Positions 14,364 to 21,164 of a stretch of DNA of 22,616 bases are shown here, one piece after another (within the stretch, counting starts at the first letter, position 1; each line of letters begins with the position of its first letter). The DNA lies in NCBI GenBank assembly GCA_035534535.1, contig DATLRS010000244.1:1-22616 (forward strand), given 5' to 3'. This stretch comes from DATARH01 sp035534535. GTDB lineage: Bacteria > Pseudomonadota > Alphaproteobacteria > ATCC43930 > CGMCC-115725. Made by a program: the position numbers and the translations under genes. Below the pieces are notes generated by a model, which saw nothing but the letters and a program-made list of their open reading frames with translations, made no database searches and was not told where the DNA came from.

Positions 14364-15835
14364 CCTCCTTTCTGACGACCGGGAACGCGATGCCGGTGCC
14401 GCTCGCCGCGGTGCCCATCCTGACGATCGGAGAGTTCCGCGGCGAGCTTCTGTCTGTCCTCGGCGACGGCCGGCGCCTGCTGCTGCTCGCCGGGATGGCG
14501 CGAGCGGCCGACGGCGTGCAGCTGCTGGCGGCGCTGGCCGACGACGCCAGCGGCGAGATCGGCCTCGTTGCAACCGTGGTCGCCGACAGCTACCCGGCGC
14601 TGACCCCCGATCATCCCGCCGCCCACTATTTCGAGCGCGAAATTCACGAGCAATGGGGCGTCTGCCCACAGGACCATCCCTGGCTCAAACCGGTGCGCTT
14701 TCCGCATGATGGCCGGGCCATCGAGGATGTCGATTTCTTCCGGGCCTCGGGCGCCGAAATCCACGAAGTTGCGGTCGGCCCGGTGCATGCCGGGATCATC
14801 GAGCCGGGGCATTTCCGCTTCAACTGTCATGGCGAGCGCGTCCTGCATCTCGAAATCTCGCTCGGCTATCAGCATCGCGGCGTCGAGGCGGCGCTGTGCG
14901 GCGGGCCTGACAAGCGCGGCATCCATCTCGCCGAGACGGCCGCCGGCGATACCAGCGCCGGACACGCGAGCGCCTATTGCCAGCTGCTCGAAGCGCTGAG
15001 CGGAACCCATTGCTCGCCACGCGCGGTGATGCTTCGCCAGGTTGCCCTGGAACTCGAACGCATCGCCAACCACATCGGCGATCTCGGAGCGCTGGCCGGC
15101 GATGTCGGCTTTCTGCCCGCTTCTGCCTATTGCGGTCGGCTGCGCGGCGACGTGCTCAACCTGACCGCGCTCTTATGCGGCAGCCGGCTCGGCCGCGGCT
15201 GGATCCGCCCCGGCGGCGTCGTCCGCGAGCCGGGCGGCGATTTGCTGCGCGAACTGAAGCGGCGGCTCGCCGGCGCCGAGCGCGACATGCGCAATGCCGT
15301 CGATCTATTGTGGAAGTCATCCTCGGTACGGGCGCGCTTCGAGAACACCGGCACGCTGACCCGGCAGGCTGCCCGCGACCTCGGCATCGTCGGCCCGCCG
15401 GCGCGCGCCAGCGGGATCGACCGCGATTGCCGTCGCGACTTTCCGGCCCCGGGCGATCGCGGTCGCCATCCCGCCATCGCTGTCGGCGAGAGCGGCGATG
15501 TGTTCGCCCGCGCGCTGCAACGCTGGCACGAGATCGAAAACGCGCTCGCCTTTCTCGCGCAAATCCTTGACGAGCCGGAGGCGGGCGAGCCGCTGACGCC
15601 GCTCGCGCCGCTGGCGCCGGAGCATCTCGCCCTGTCGCTGGTCGAGGGCTGGCGCGGCGAGATCGTGCATCTCGCGACGACCGACGCGGCCGGACATCTG
15701 TCGCACTACAAGATCCTCGATCCCTCGTTCCGCAACTGGTTCGGGCTGGCGATCGCGATGCGCGGTCAGGCGATCTCTGATTTCCCCTTGTGCAACAAGA
15801 GCTTCAACCTGTCCTACTGCGGGCACGATCTATAG
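14360..15835 (+). CDS. hyfG: Hydrogenase large subunit-like protein (NuoC-NuoD fusion type) lacking all [NiFe] cysteines
   Basis: 491 aa from the GTG at 14360 (GTGA overlap with hyfF); an ATG at 14390 is the alternative. An N-terminal NuoC-like domain carries HPAAHYFEREIHEQWGV (85-101), and a NuoD/HyfG-like domain follows with ISLGYQHRGVEAAL (166-179). [NiFe] enzymes hold the metals with CxxC near the middle and CxxC near the end. Here the first site reads AAGDTSAGHASAYC (194-207) and the second DPSFRNW (454-460), so none of the four ligands exists. The C-terminus continues with DFPLCNKSFNLSYCGHDL instead of ending after a protease site. This is the Ehr (hydrogenase-related) type, not a working hydrogenase. 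The real reaction is unknown. Confidence 0.92.
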   Translation: MTSFLTTGNAMPVPLAAVPILTIGEFRGELLSVLGDGRRLLLLAGMARAADGVQLLAALADDASGEIGLVATVVADSYPALTPDHPAAHYFEREIHEQWGVCPQDHPWLKPVRFPHDGRAIEDVDFFRASGAEIHEVAVGPVHAGIIEPGHFRFNCHGERVLHLEISLGYQHRGVEAALCGGPDKRGIHLAETAAGDTSAGHASAYCQLLEALSGTHCSPRAVMLRQVALELERIANHIGDLGALAGDVGFLPASAYCGRLRGDVLNLTALLCGSRLGRGWIRPGGVVREPGGDLLRELKRRLAGAERDMRNAVDLLWKSSSVRARFENTGTLTRQAARDLGIVGPPARASGIDRDCRRDFPAPGDRGRHPAIAVGESGDVFARALQRWHEIENALAFLAQILDEPEAGEPLTPLAPLAPEHLALSLVEGWRGEIVHLATTDAAGHLSHYKILDPSFRNWFGLAIAMRGQAISDFPLCNKSFNLSYCGHDL

Positions 15836-15850
15836 GAAGCGCAGCGAACG

Positions 15851-16606
15851 ATGTTCAAGGCGTTGCTGGCCCGGGCGCGACAGGGCTACCGCACGGGAGC
15901 GTATCCGGCCCAGGATCCGGTGCTTCCGCCGTTATTCCGGGGGCGGCCGGTGCTCGATGCGGCCCGTTGCGCGTCCGGCTGCGCCCGCTGTGTCGACATC
16001 TGTCCGACCGATGCGCTGCATGTGTCGACGGCCGGACCGGAACTCGATCTCGGGCGCTGCATCTTTTGCGGCGAATGCGCCGCCGCCTGTCCTGAGGACG
16101 CTATCGGCTTTACCCGGGATTGGCGGCTCGCCGCCTCCGAGCGCGGCGACCTCGCGGTGACCGGCGATCGCGAACTGCGCGTCGAGACGCTGCGCCGGGA
16201 ATTGCGCCGTCTGCTCGGGCGCTCGCTGCGGTTGCGACAGATCAGCGCCGGCGGCTGCAACGGCTGCGAAGCCGAACTCAATGCGCTCGGCAACGTCGTG
16301 TTCGATACGAGCCGCTTCGGGATCGATTTCGTCGCCTCGCCGCGCCATGCCGACGGCGTCCTGATCACCGGCCCGCTCACCGAGAACATGAAAGCGGCGA
16401 CGCTGCAGACCTATCAGGCCGTCGCCGAGCCAAAGCTCGTCATCGCGGCCGGCGCGTGCGCGATTTCCGGCGGCATTTTTCGCGACCATGCCGAAGTGCA
16501 TAACGGCGCCGCGGATCTGCTCCCCGTCGATCTCTACATACCGGGCTGTCCGCCGCACCCCTACACGATTATCGATGGGCTGTTGCGTCTGCTGGGCCGG
16601 CTGTGA
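15851..16606 (+). CDS. hyfI: Fused ferredoxin (HyfH-like) and NuoB-like small subunit (HyfI-like)
   Basis: 251 aa. The N-terminal half is a two-cluster ferredoxin: ligands Cys40, 44, 47 and 51 (CASGCARCVDICP) and Cys70, 73, 76 and 80 (CIFCGECAAACP). The first motif has an extra residue between its first two cysteines. The C-terminal half is a NuoB/HycG-like small subunit with GGCNGCEAELNAL (134-146), GACAISGG (201-208) and YIPGCPPHPYTIIDGLL (229-245). Cys136, 139, 203 and 233 are expected to bind the N2-type [4Fe-4S] cluster. It would pass electrons between an unknown donor and the altered HyfG site. AGGAAG precedes the ATG at a slightly long 11-nt spacing. It is the last gene of the operon, 15 nt after hyfG. 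Confidence 0.92.
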   Translation: MFKALLARARQGYRTGAYPAQDPVLPPLFRGRPVLDAARCASGCARCVDICPTDALHVSTAGPELDLGRCIFCGECAAACPEDAIGFTRDWRLAASERGDLAVTGDRELRVETLRRELRRLLGRSLRLRQISAGGCNGCEAELNALGNVVFDTSRFGIDFVASPRHADGVLITGPLTENMKAATLQTYQAVAEPKLVIAAGACAISGGIFRDHAEVHNGAADLLPVDLYIPGCPPHPYTIIDGLLRLLGRL

Positions 16607-16647
16607 CGCACGCGGGGCCGATGTATCACCCGCAAATCTTAACGCGC

Positions 16648-16675
16648 TGAACATCACCGGCAACTGAGGTATGAT
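16648..16675 (+). promoter_or_regulatory. Candidate promoter of the XRE regulator
   Basis: TGAACA (4 of 6 to TTGACA), a 16-nt spacer and TATGAT (5 of 6 to TATAAT). A start near 16682 would give a leader of about 60 nt. I see no terminator hairpin between hyfI and this gene, so read-through from the Ehr operon is possible. Confidence 0.3.
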
Positions 16676-16740
16676 GCATCAGCCATGACACCAGCTTCCA
16701 TGACCGTAAGCCGTCATCGCACGAGGGTTGGAGGGCGGCA

Positions 16741-16995
16741 TTGCTGACTGCGGCACAGATGCGAGCGGCCCGCGCGCTGTTGGGGATGGAACAGAAGGCG
16801 CTGGCGGAAGCGTCCGGGGTTTCGCTGCCGACCATTCAGCGCATGGAGGCAAGCCAGGGTGTCGTCCGCGGCGTGATCGACAGCCTGATGAAGGTGATGG
16901 GCGCGCTTGAGGCGGCGGGGGTCGAATTCATCAACGACGGGGCGGCCAGCAGCGGCGGCGGCAGAGGCGTCCGGCTGCGCGACCGGGGCAGCTGA
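16741..16995 (+). CDS. Small XRE-family helix-turn-helix protein
   Basis: 84 aa with a TTG start; GGAGGG at 16730-16735 sits 5 nt ahead and fixes it. The N-terminus MLTAAQMRAARALLGMEQKA matches a common family of short alphaproteobacterial regulators. The HTH covers about residues 5-40, with LAEASGVSLPTIQRMEAS as the turn and recognition helix. The C-terminal part (VMGALEAAGVEFINDG) is a short strand-forming tail typical of these proteins. It should bind DNA in the cytoplasm, probably as a dimer. The target is unknown; the exporter next door and the Ehr operon upstream are the obvious candidates. It ends 2 nt before the end of the convergent exporter gene. Confidence 0.88.
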   Translation: MLTAAQMRAARALLGMEQKALAEASGVSLPTIQRMEASQGVVRGVIDSLMKVMGALEAAGVEFINDGAASSGGGRGVRLRDRGS

Positions 16996-16997
16996 GC

Positions 16998-18536
16998 CTA
17001 ATCGTCGGCCGCCGCCGTCAGCGGTTGCCGACGCGCGACGCGAACCAGCAGCAATAACGGCAAGGACGCGAGGATGACGATCAGCATCAGCGCGAAATCG
17101 TCGATATAGCCGATCATCGCCGCCTGGCGGGTGACCTCGTGATTGAGCGCGGCAATCCCCGATTGTGTCGTCAGGTTGAACGGCGCCGTGAGTGCGTGCA
17201 TCAGCGGGTTGTCGAGGCGCAGCCCCTCGACGAGGCGCGAATGAACGATCTGAGTGTTCTGCGTCAGTTGGGTTTCGAGGATCGCGATGCCGATGCTGCC
17301 GCCCAGCATGCGCATCAGGGCGCGGATCGCCGTCCCCTGGGTCAGGATGTGGTGCGGCAGCCCCGACAGGGCGAGCAAATTGAGCGGCACGAACGTGCAG
17401 CCAAGCCCGAACCCTTGGGCGAAGCCGGCGAACAGGATCGGTCCCGACCCCATCAGCAGCGAATATCCGGTCATCTGCCACAACGAGGCGGCGGTCAGCA
17501 GAAACCCGACCAGGATGAACAGGCGATTGTCGACCCGGTTGATCAGCCGGGCGACGAAAAACATCGCCAGCATCGTGCCGAAGCCGCGCGGCGCCATCAT
17601 CCAGCCGGCGTCAAACACCGGGTAGTTCATCAGCACCTGCATCATCGACGGCATCAGCGCCAGGGTGCCGCTGAGGATCATGCCGACCCCGAACATCAAC
17701 AGGCTGCCGGCGACAAAATTCGGGCTCTTCAATAAATCCCGGTTGAGAAACGAGCGCTCGTCCGCCGTCACGGTGTGGACCACCAGCAGGTAGAAGCACA
17801 AAGCCGAGATCGTCGCCTCGGTCCAGATTTCGGTCGAGCGAAACCAGTCCTTCAACTGGCCCCGGTCGAGCATCAATTGCAGCGCGCCGACCGCGATGCT
17901 CAGCATCGCAAAGCCGAACATGTCGAACTGGTCGCGCCGCATCGGGCGCGAGGGGCGCAGGAAGACGAAGATGCCGAGCCCGCACAATATCCCGACCGGC
18001 AGGTTGATGTAGAAGCACCACCGCCAGTCGAAATTCTCGGTCAGCCAGCCGCCGAGCGTCGGGCCGATGATCGGCCCCATCATCGCGCCGGTGCTGAAGA
18101 TCGCCATGGCATGGCCGTGACGCTCGCGCGGATAGACCGTAAACAGCGTCGCCTGCCCGAGCGGCACGAGCCCGGCGCTGCAGATGCCTTGCATGAGACG
18201 ATAGACCACCAGCTGGGTGAGGCTCGTTGCGGCGCCGCACAAAGCCGAGGTCAGCGTGAACCCGATCACCGAGGCAAGAAAGATGTACTTGACGCCAAAG
18301 CGGCCGGCCAGCCATCCGGTCAGCGGCATCATGATCGCCGAGGCAACGATATAGGACGTCAGGACCCACGAGATCTGGTCCTGCGAAGCGGACATGCTGC
18401 CCTGGATGTGCGGCAGGGCGACATTGACGATCGTCGTGTCGAGGCCCTGCATGACGCACGCGACAATGATTGTCGCGGTGATCGCCCCGCGATGGGCAAC
18501 CGGCGGTGCCGTCTCGCCCCTCATGACCCGCGCCAT
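16998..18536 (-). CDS. DHA2-family MFS drug exporter (EmrB/QacA type)
   Basis: 512 aa with about 14 hydrophobic segments, the size and layout of EmrB-type proton-driven exporters. The first helix carries the family mark GLDTTIVNVALPHIQGS (31-47), followed by WVLTSYIVASAIMMPLTGWL (57-76). The loop after helix 2 reads AGRFGVKYIFL, a variant of motif A. The antiporter motif C is GPIIGPTLGGWL. EmrB proteins usually work with an EmrA membrane-fusion protein encoded next to them. None is encoded here, because the upstream neighbour is a divergent DUF2125-type gene. The ATG at 18536 is used; ATG 18524 is an equally good start, and neither has a clear Shine-Dalgarno. The substrate is unknown. Confidence 0.92.
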   Translation of the reverse strand: MARVMRGETAPPVAHRGAITATIIVACVMQGLDTTIVNVALPHIQGSMSASQDQISWVLTSYIVASAIMMPLTGWLAGRFGVKYIFLASVIGFTLTSALCGAATSLTQLVVYRLMQGICSAGLVPLGQATLFTVYPRERHGHAMAIFSTGAMMGPIIGPTLGGWLTENFDWRWCFYINLPVGILCGLGIFVFLRPSRPMRRDQFDMFGFAMLSIAVGALQLMLDRGQLKDWFRSTEIWTEATISALCFYLLVVHTVTADERSFLNRDLLKSPNFVAGSLLMFGVGMILSGTLALMPSMMQVLMNYPVFDAGWMMAPRGFGTMLAMFFVARLINRVDNRLFILVGFLLTAASLWQMTGYSLLMGSGPILFAGFAQGFGLGCTFVPLNLLALSGLPHHILTQGTAIRALMRMLGGSIGIAILETQLTQNTQIVHSRLVEGLRLDNPLMHALTAPFNLTTQSGIAALNHEVTRQAAMIGYIDDFALMLIVILASLPLLLLVRVARRQPLTAAADD

Positions 18537-18556
18537 CGCGATGATCGCCGCTCAGT

Positions 18557-18584
18557 GTTATGCCGCATCATCGGGCGGCGGCAA
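18557..18584 (-). promoter_or_regulatory. Candidate promoter of the exporter gene
   Basis: On the - strand TTGCCG (18584-18579) is followed after 16 nt by CATAAC (18562-18557), 4 of 6 matches at each hexamer. Transcription would start about 14 nt before the ATG at 18536. Weak evidence only. Confidence 0.25.
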
Positions 18585-18786
18585 TTCTGAAGCGCGAGCG
18601 TCATAACGGCCATATTACCCGCACCCGGCTGGGGTAGGAACAGGTGCAACAGGCTGTAAGGGCAGCTCTGGGTTGCGTGGAACCGGGCCATCCCCGGTCC
18701 AGGCCGGGAAGGCCCACTCGATTTTCGCGACGGCGATAGGCTGCTGCAGGTCTCGACCGGCGGTTGGCCGCGCCACCGTCCCCCCT

Positions 18787-18813
18787 CCGTCAACCGGCGC
18801 CCCGTCAACCGGC
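18787..18813 (+). repeat. 12-bp direct repeat upstream of the DUF2125-type gene
   Basis: CCGTCAACCGGC occurs at 18787-18798 and again at 18802-18813, with a 15-bp period. It ends 12 nt upstream of the proposed -35, so it could be a tandem operator; slippage is the simpler explanation. Confidence 0.8.
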
Positions 18814-18824
18814 CGCCGGGCGCG

Positions 18825-18854
18825 CTGGCAGGTTCGCCGGCCGCTCGCTATAAA
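18825..18854 (+). promoter_or_regulatory. Candidate promoter giving a leaderless mRNA
   Basis: CTGGCA (18825-18830), an 18-nt spacer and TATAAA (18849-18854). The start point would fall at about 18861-18862, on the ATG itself. No Shine-Dalgarno precedes that ATG, which agrees with a leaderless message. Confidence 0.35.
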
Positions 18855-18861
18855 CGGTTGC

Positions 18862-19887
18862 ATGCGCCGTTCCACTCGCCTTGGCCTCGCGGCCGCCGTC
18901 CTGGTGCTCGCCGGATTGGGGGGCTACACCGCGTTCTGGTGGATGACGGCCGGCCGCATCGCGGAGGGCGTCCGGCACTGGGCACAGTCGCTGCCGGCGC
19001 AGGACCTCCACCTGTCGTGGCGCACGATCACGGTCAAGGGATTCCCCTTCTCCTTCCGCGTCGAACTGCGCGAGGCGCAATTGCGCGGCCGCACCGGCGC
19101 GCCGGGCGGCGAGGTTAGCGTCAAACTGCTGACCGGCAGCGCGCGGCCATGGAACTTCCGGGTGTGGCGGCTGACAGCGCCCGAGGGACTGACCGCGACG
19201 GCGAGCCCGATCGGACAGCCGGCGGCTTCGCTGACGGCGCCTCAGGCATCGGGCAGCGTGACGATCGACGACGGCGGCGGTGCGGCGCTATGGCTCGGTC
19301 TCGACGCGCCGGTGGCCAAGATGGGGCTGGGCCTCACGGCGCGGCAGGCCAATTTCTGGTTGAGCCTGCCGGCACACGCGCCGCAGACGCATAGCGAGCG
19401 CGCGTTCGGCATGGCGCTGCAGTTGCTGGGCCTGACCCTGCCGATCGTGCCGGCGCCGTTCCACAACCCGCTCGACGAAGTCTCGTTCGGCGTCACAATG
19501 CGCGGTGCCGTCCCCGCCGAACCGCTGCGTCGGGCCGCCATGGCATGGCGCGACGCGGGCGGCACGCTCGATCTCGACCATTTAACGCTGCATTGGGGCG
19601 ACCTCAGGATCACCGGATCGGGGACGCTGGCGCTCGACGCCGAACTCCAGCCGGTCGGCGGCTTCTCCGGCGCGATCGGCGGCTATCCGCAGCTGATGAC
19701 GGCGCTCGTCGCCGCCGGGCGGATGCGCGCCGGCGACGCGCGGCTCGCCGGGCTGGCGCTCGCCCTGATGTCGCGCACCGGACCGGACGGCAGGCCGGAG
19801 ATCGCAACCTCGTTCACGATCCAGGACGGCCAGATGTACCTTGGCCCGGCGAAGCTCGGCCCGGTGCCGCGGATCCCCTGGAAATAG
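18862..19887 (+). CDS. DUF2125-type membrane-anchored or periplasmic protein
   Basis: 341 aa of unknown function. Residues 1-6 are basic, and about 7-28 form a hydrophobic helix (LGLAAAVLVLAGLGGYTAFWWM), an uncleaved anchor or signal peptide that places the rest in the periplasm. The body is beta-rich, with family-like pieces LSWRTITVKGFPFSFRVEL (53-71) and, late in the protein, GGFSGAIGGYPQLMTALVAAG. These made me assign DUF2125, from memory of alphaproteobacterial relatives. ATG 18862 is chosen because it gives the proper signal-like N-terminus, although no Shine-Dalgarno precedes it. It stands next to aromatic biosynthesis genes and ends 3 nt from the end of the convergent ABM gene. I cannot propose a role. 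Confidence 0.8.
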   Translation: MRRSTRLGLAAAVLVLAGLGGYTAFWWMTAGRIAEGVRHWAQSLPAQDLHLSWRTITVKGFPFSFRVELREAQLRGRTGAPGGEVSVKLLTGSARPWNFRVWRLTAPEGLTATASPIGQPAASLTAPQASGSVTIDDGGGAALWLGLDAPVAKMGLGLTARQANFWLSLPAHAPQTHSERAFGMALQLLGLTLPIVPAPFHNPLDEVSFGVTMRGAVPAEPLRRAAMAWRDAGGTLDLDHLTLHWGDLRITGSGTLALDAELQPVGGFSGAIGGYPQLMTALVAAGRMRAGDARLAGLALALMSRTGPDGRPEIATSFTIQDGQMYLGPAKLGPVPRIPWK

Positions 19888-19890
19888 GCG

Positions 19891-20235
19891 CTACGGCACG
19901 GTTTCGGGGGGCGGCTGCGGCGCCTCGGCGCGCTCGTCCATGCCGTAATCGCGCACCACCGCCGCAACCCGCAGCCGATAGGTCCGGAAAATTCCGCCGC
20001 GGCCGGCGCGCTGTGCGGCGCGATGCTCTTCCTGGCGACGCCAGCGCGCCACCGACGCCTCGTCGCGCCAGAACGACAGCGATAGAACCTTGCCCGGAGT
20101 TGTCAGGCTCTCGAAGCGCTCGACTGAGATGAAACCGTCGATCCGCTCCAGTTCGGGGCGCAGCCGCGCGGCGATGTCGAGATAATCCTGGCGCCGCCCC
20201 TCTTCAGGTTCGACCTCGAAGATCACCGCATGCAT
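19891..20235 (-). CDS. ABM-domain (antibiotic biosynthesis monooxygenase-like) small protein
   Basis: 114 aa, a dimeric alpha+beta ferredoxin-like fold in this family. The pattern is typical: VIFEVEPEEGRRQDYLDIAA, then LERIDGFISVERFESL, then GKVLSLSFWRDEASVARW and REEHRAAQ-like helix (QEEHRAAQRAG). Members include cofactor-free quinol monooxygenases and haem-degrading enzymes, but many only bind small molecules, so the reaction is not assigned. GGGGGAGGG precedes the ATG. It lies 29 nt downstream of tyrA on the same strand and is probably the last gene of that operon. Its C-terminus is a short proline-rich tail. Confidence 0.85.
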   Translation of the reverse strand: MHAVIFEVEPEEGRRQDYLDIAARLRPELERIDGFISVERFESLTTPGKVLSLSFWRDEASVARWRRQEEHRAAQRAGRGGIFRTYRLRVAAVVRDYGMDERAEAPQPPPETVP

Positions 20236-20264
20236 CGCGCCCTCCCCCGCCGTCGGTGGCTGTC

Positions 20265-21164
20265 TCAGGCCTGGTTTGCCTCGATGATCGAGCGACGGAT
20301 CGCGCGGGTGCGGGCGAAATATTGATGCAGGGTGTCGCCTTCGCCGCGGCGGATCGCACGCTGCAGGGCGGTCAGATCCTCGCTGAAGCGCTGCAACAGC
20401 TCAAGCACGGCCTCGCGGTTGGCGAGAAAGATGTCGCGCCACATCACCGGGTCCGACGCCGCGATGCGCGTGAAGTCGCGAAACCCGCCAGCCGAATAGG
20501 CGACGACCTCGGATTCGAGATCGTGTCCAAGATCGGTCGCGGTGCCGACGATCGTATAGGCGATCAGATGCGGCAGGTGCGAGGTCACCGCCAGCACCTT
20601 GTCGTGATGCGCCGCTGTCATCGTTGCGACCCGCATGCCGGCCTTTTCCCATAGCGCAGCGATCTTGGCCACCGCCTCGGGCGCGGTCCCCGGCGGCGGC
20701 GTCAGGATGCACCAGCGGTCGCGGAACAGTTCGGCAAACCCGGCTTCGGGGCCGGAATGCTCGGTGCCGGCGACCGGATGGCCGGGGACGAAATGCACCC
20801 GGCTCGGCAACAGCGGCTGCAGCGCCTGCACCGCCGCACCCTTGACAGAGCCGACATCGGTGACGATGGCGCCATCGCGCAACGCCGGCGCGATGCGCGC
20901 GGCGATCTCGGCATAGGCCGAAAGCGGCGTCGCGATGACGACGAGATCGGCGCCCGCCACCGCCAGGGCCGGGTCATCGGTGGTCTCGTCGGCAAGTTCG
21001 AGCCGCCGGACCGCGTCGAGCGTCTCGGCGCGGCGGGCGCAGGCGACGATCACGGTATCGGGGCTGTCGCGCCGCAAGACGCGCGCCAGCGATGACCCGA
21101 TCAGCCCGATGCCGATCAACGCAACCCGCTCGAACGGCTCGGTTCCCAGGTTTTGGGTGCTCAT
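20265..21164 (-). CDS. tyrA: Prephenate/arogenate (cyclohexadienyl) dehydrogenase
   Basis: 299 aa, monofunctional length with no chorismate mutase or ACT domain. It oxidatively decarboxylates prephenate and/or arogenate on the way to tyrosine, in the cytoplasm. Visible: NAD(P) loop GIGLIG (18-23) after a strand, TDVGSVKGA (102-110), active-site region VPGHPVAGTEHSGPEAG (126-142) with the catalytic-type His129, then AHHDKVLAVTSHLPHLIAY and the helical C-terminal domain AYSAGGFRDFTRIAASDPVMW. The ATG at 21164 overlaps the hisC stop as ATGA, which fixes the start and means coupled translation. A longer frame upstream is a shadow of hisC. Whether prephenate or arogenate is preferred cannot be judged. 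Confidence 0.94.
   Translation of the reverse strand: MSTQNLGTEPFERVALIGIGLIGSSLARVLRRDSPDTVIVACARRAETLDAVRRLELADETTDDPALAVAGADLVVIATPLSAYAEIAARIAPALRDGAIVTDVGSVKGAAVQALQPLLPSRVHFVPGHPVAGTEHSGPEAGFAELFRDRWCILTPPPGTAPEAVAKIAALWEKAGMRVATMTAAHHDKVLAVTSHLPHLIAYTIVGTATDLGHDLESEVVAYSAGGFRDFTRIAASDPVMWRDIFLANREAVLELLQRFSEDLTALQRAIRRGEGDTLHQYFARTRAIRRSIIEANQA

Larger units (their letters stand above)
18537..18861. other. 325-nt divergent intergenic region between exporter and DUF2125-type gene
   Basis: No gene supported. A frame open from 18673 in phase with the DUF2125-type gene is a proline/arginine-rich low-quality extension. The region contains the candidate exporter promoter (18557-18584), a GC-rich stretch with imperfect inverted repeats around 18690-18730 (GGGCC/GGCCC), the 12-bp direct repeat at 18787-18813 and the promoter-like pair at 18825-18854. 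Confidence 0.5.

Noticed and set aside
18690..18730. GGGCC/GGCCC inverted repeats as a terminator
   Set aside because: Imperfect pairing, no T tract, and both flanking genes point away from it.
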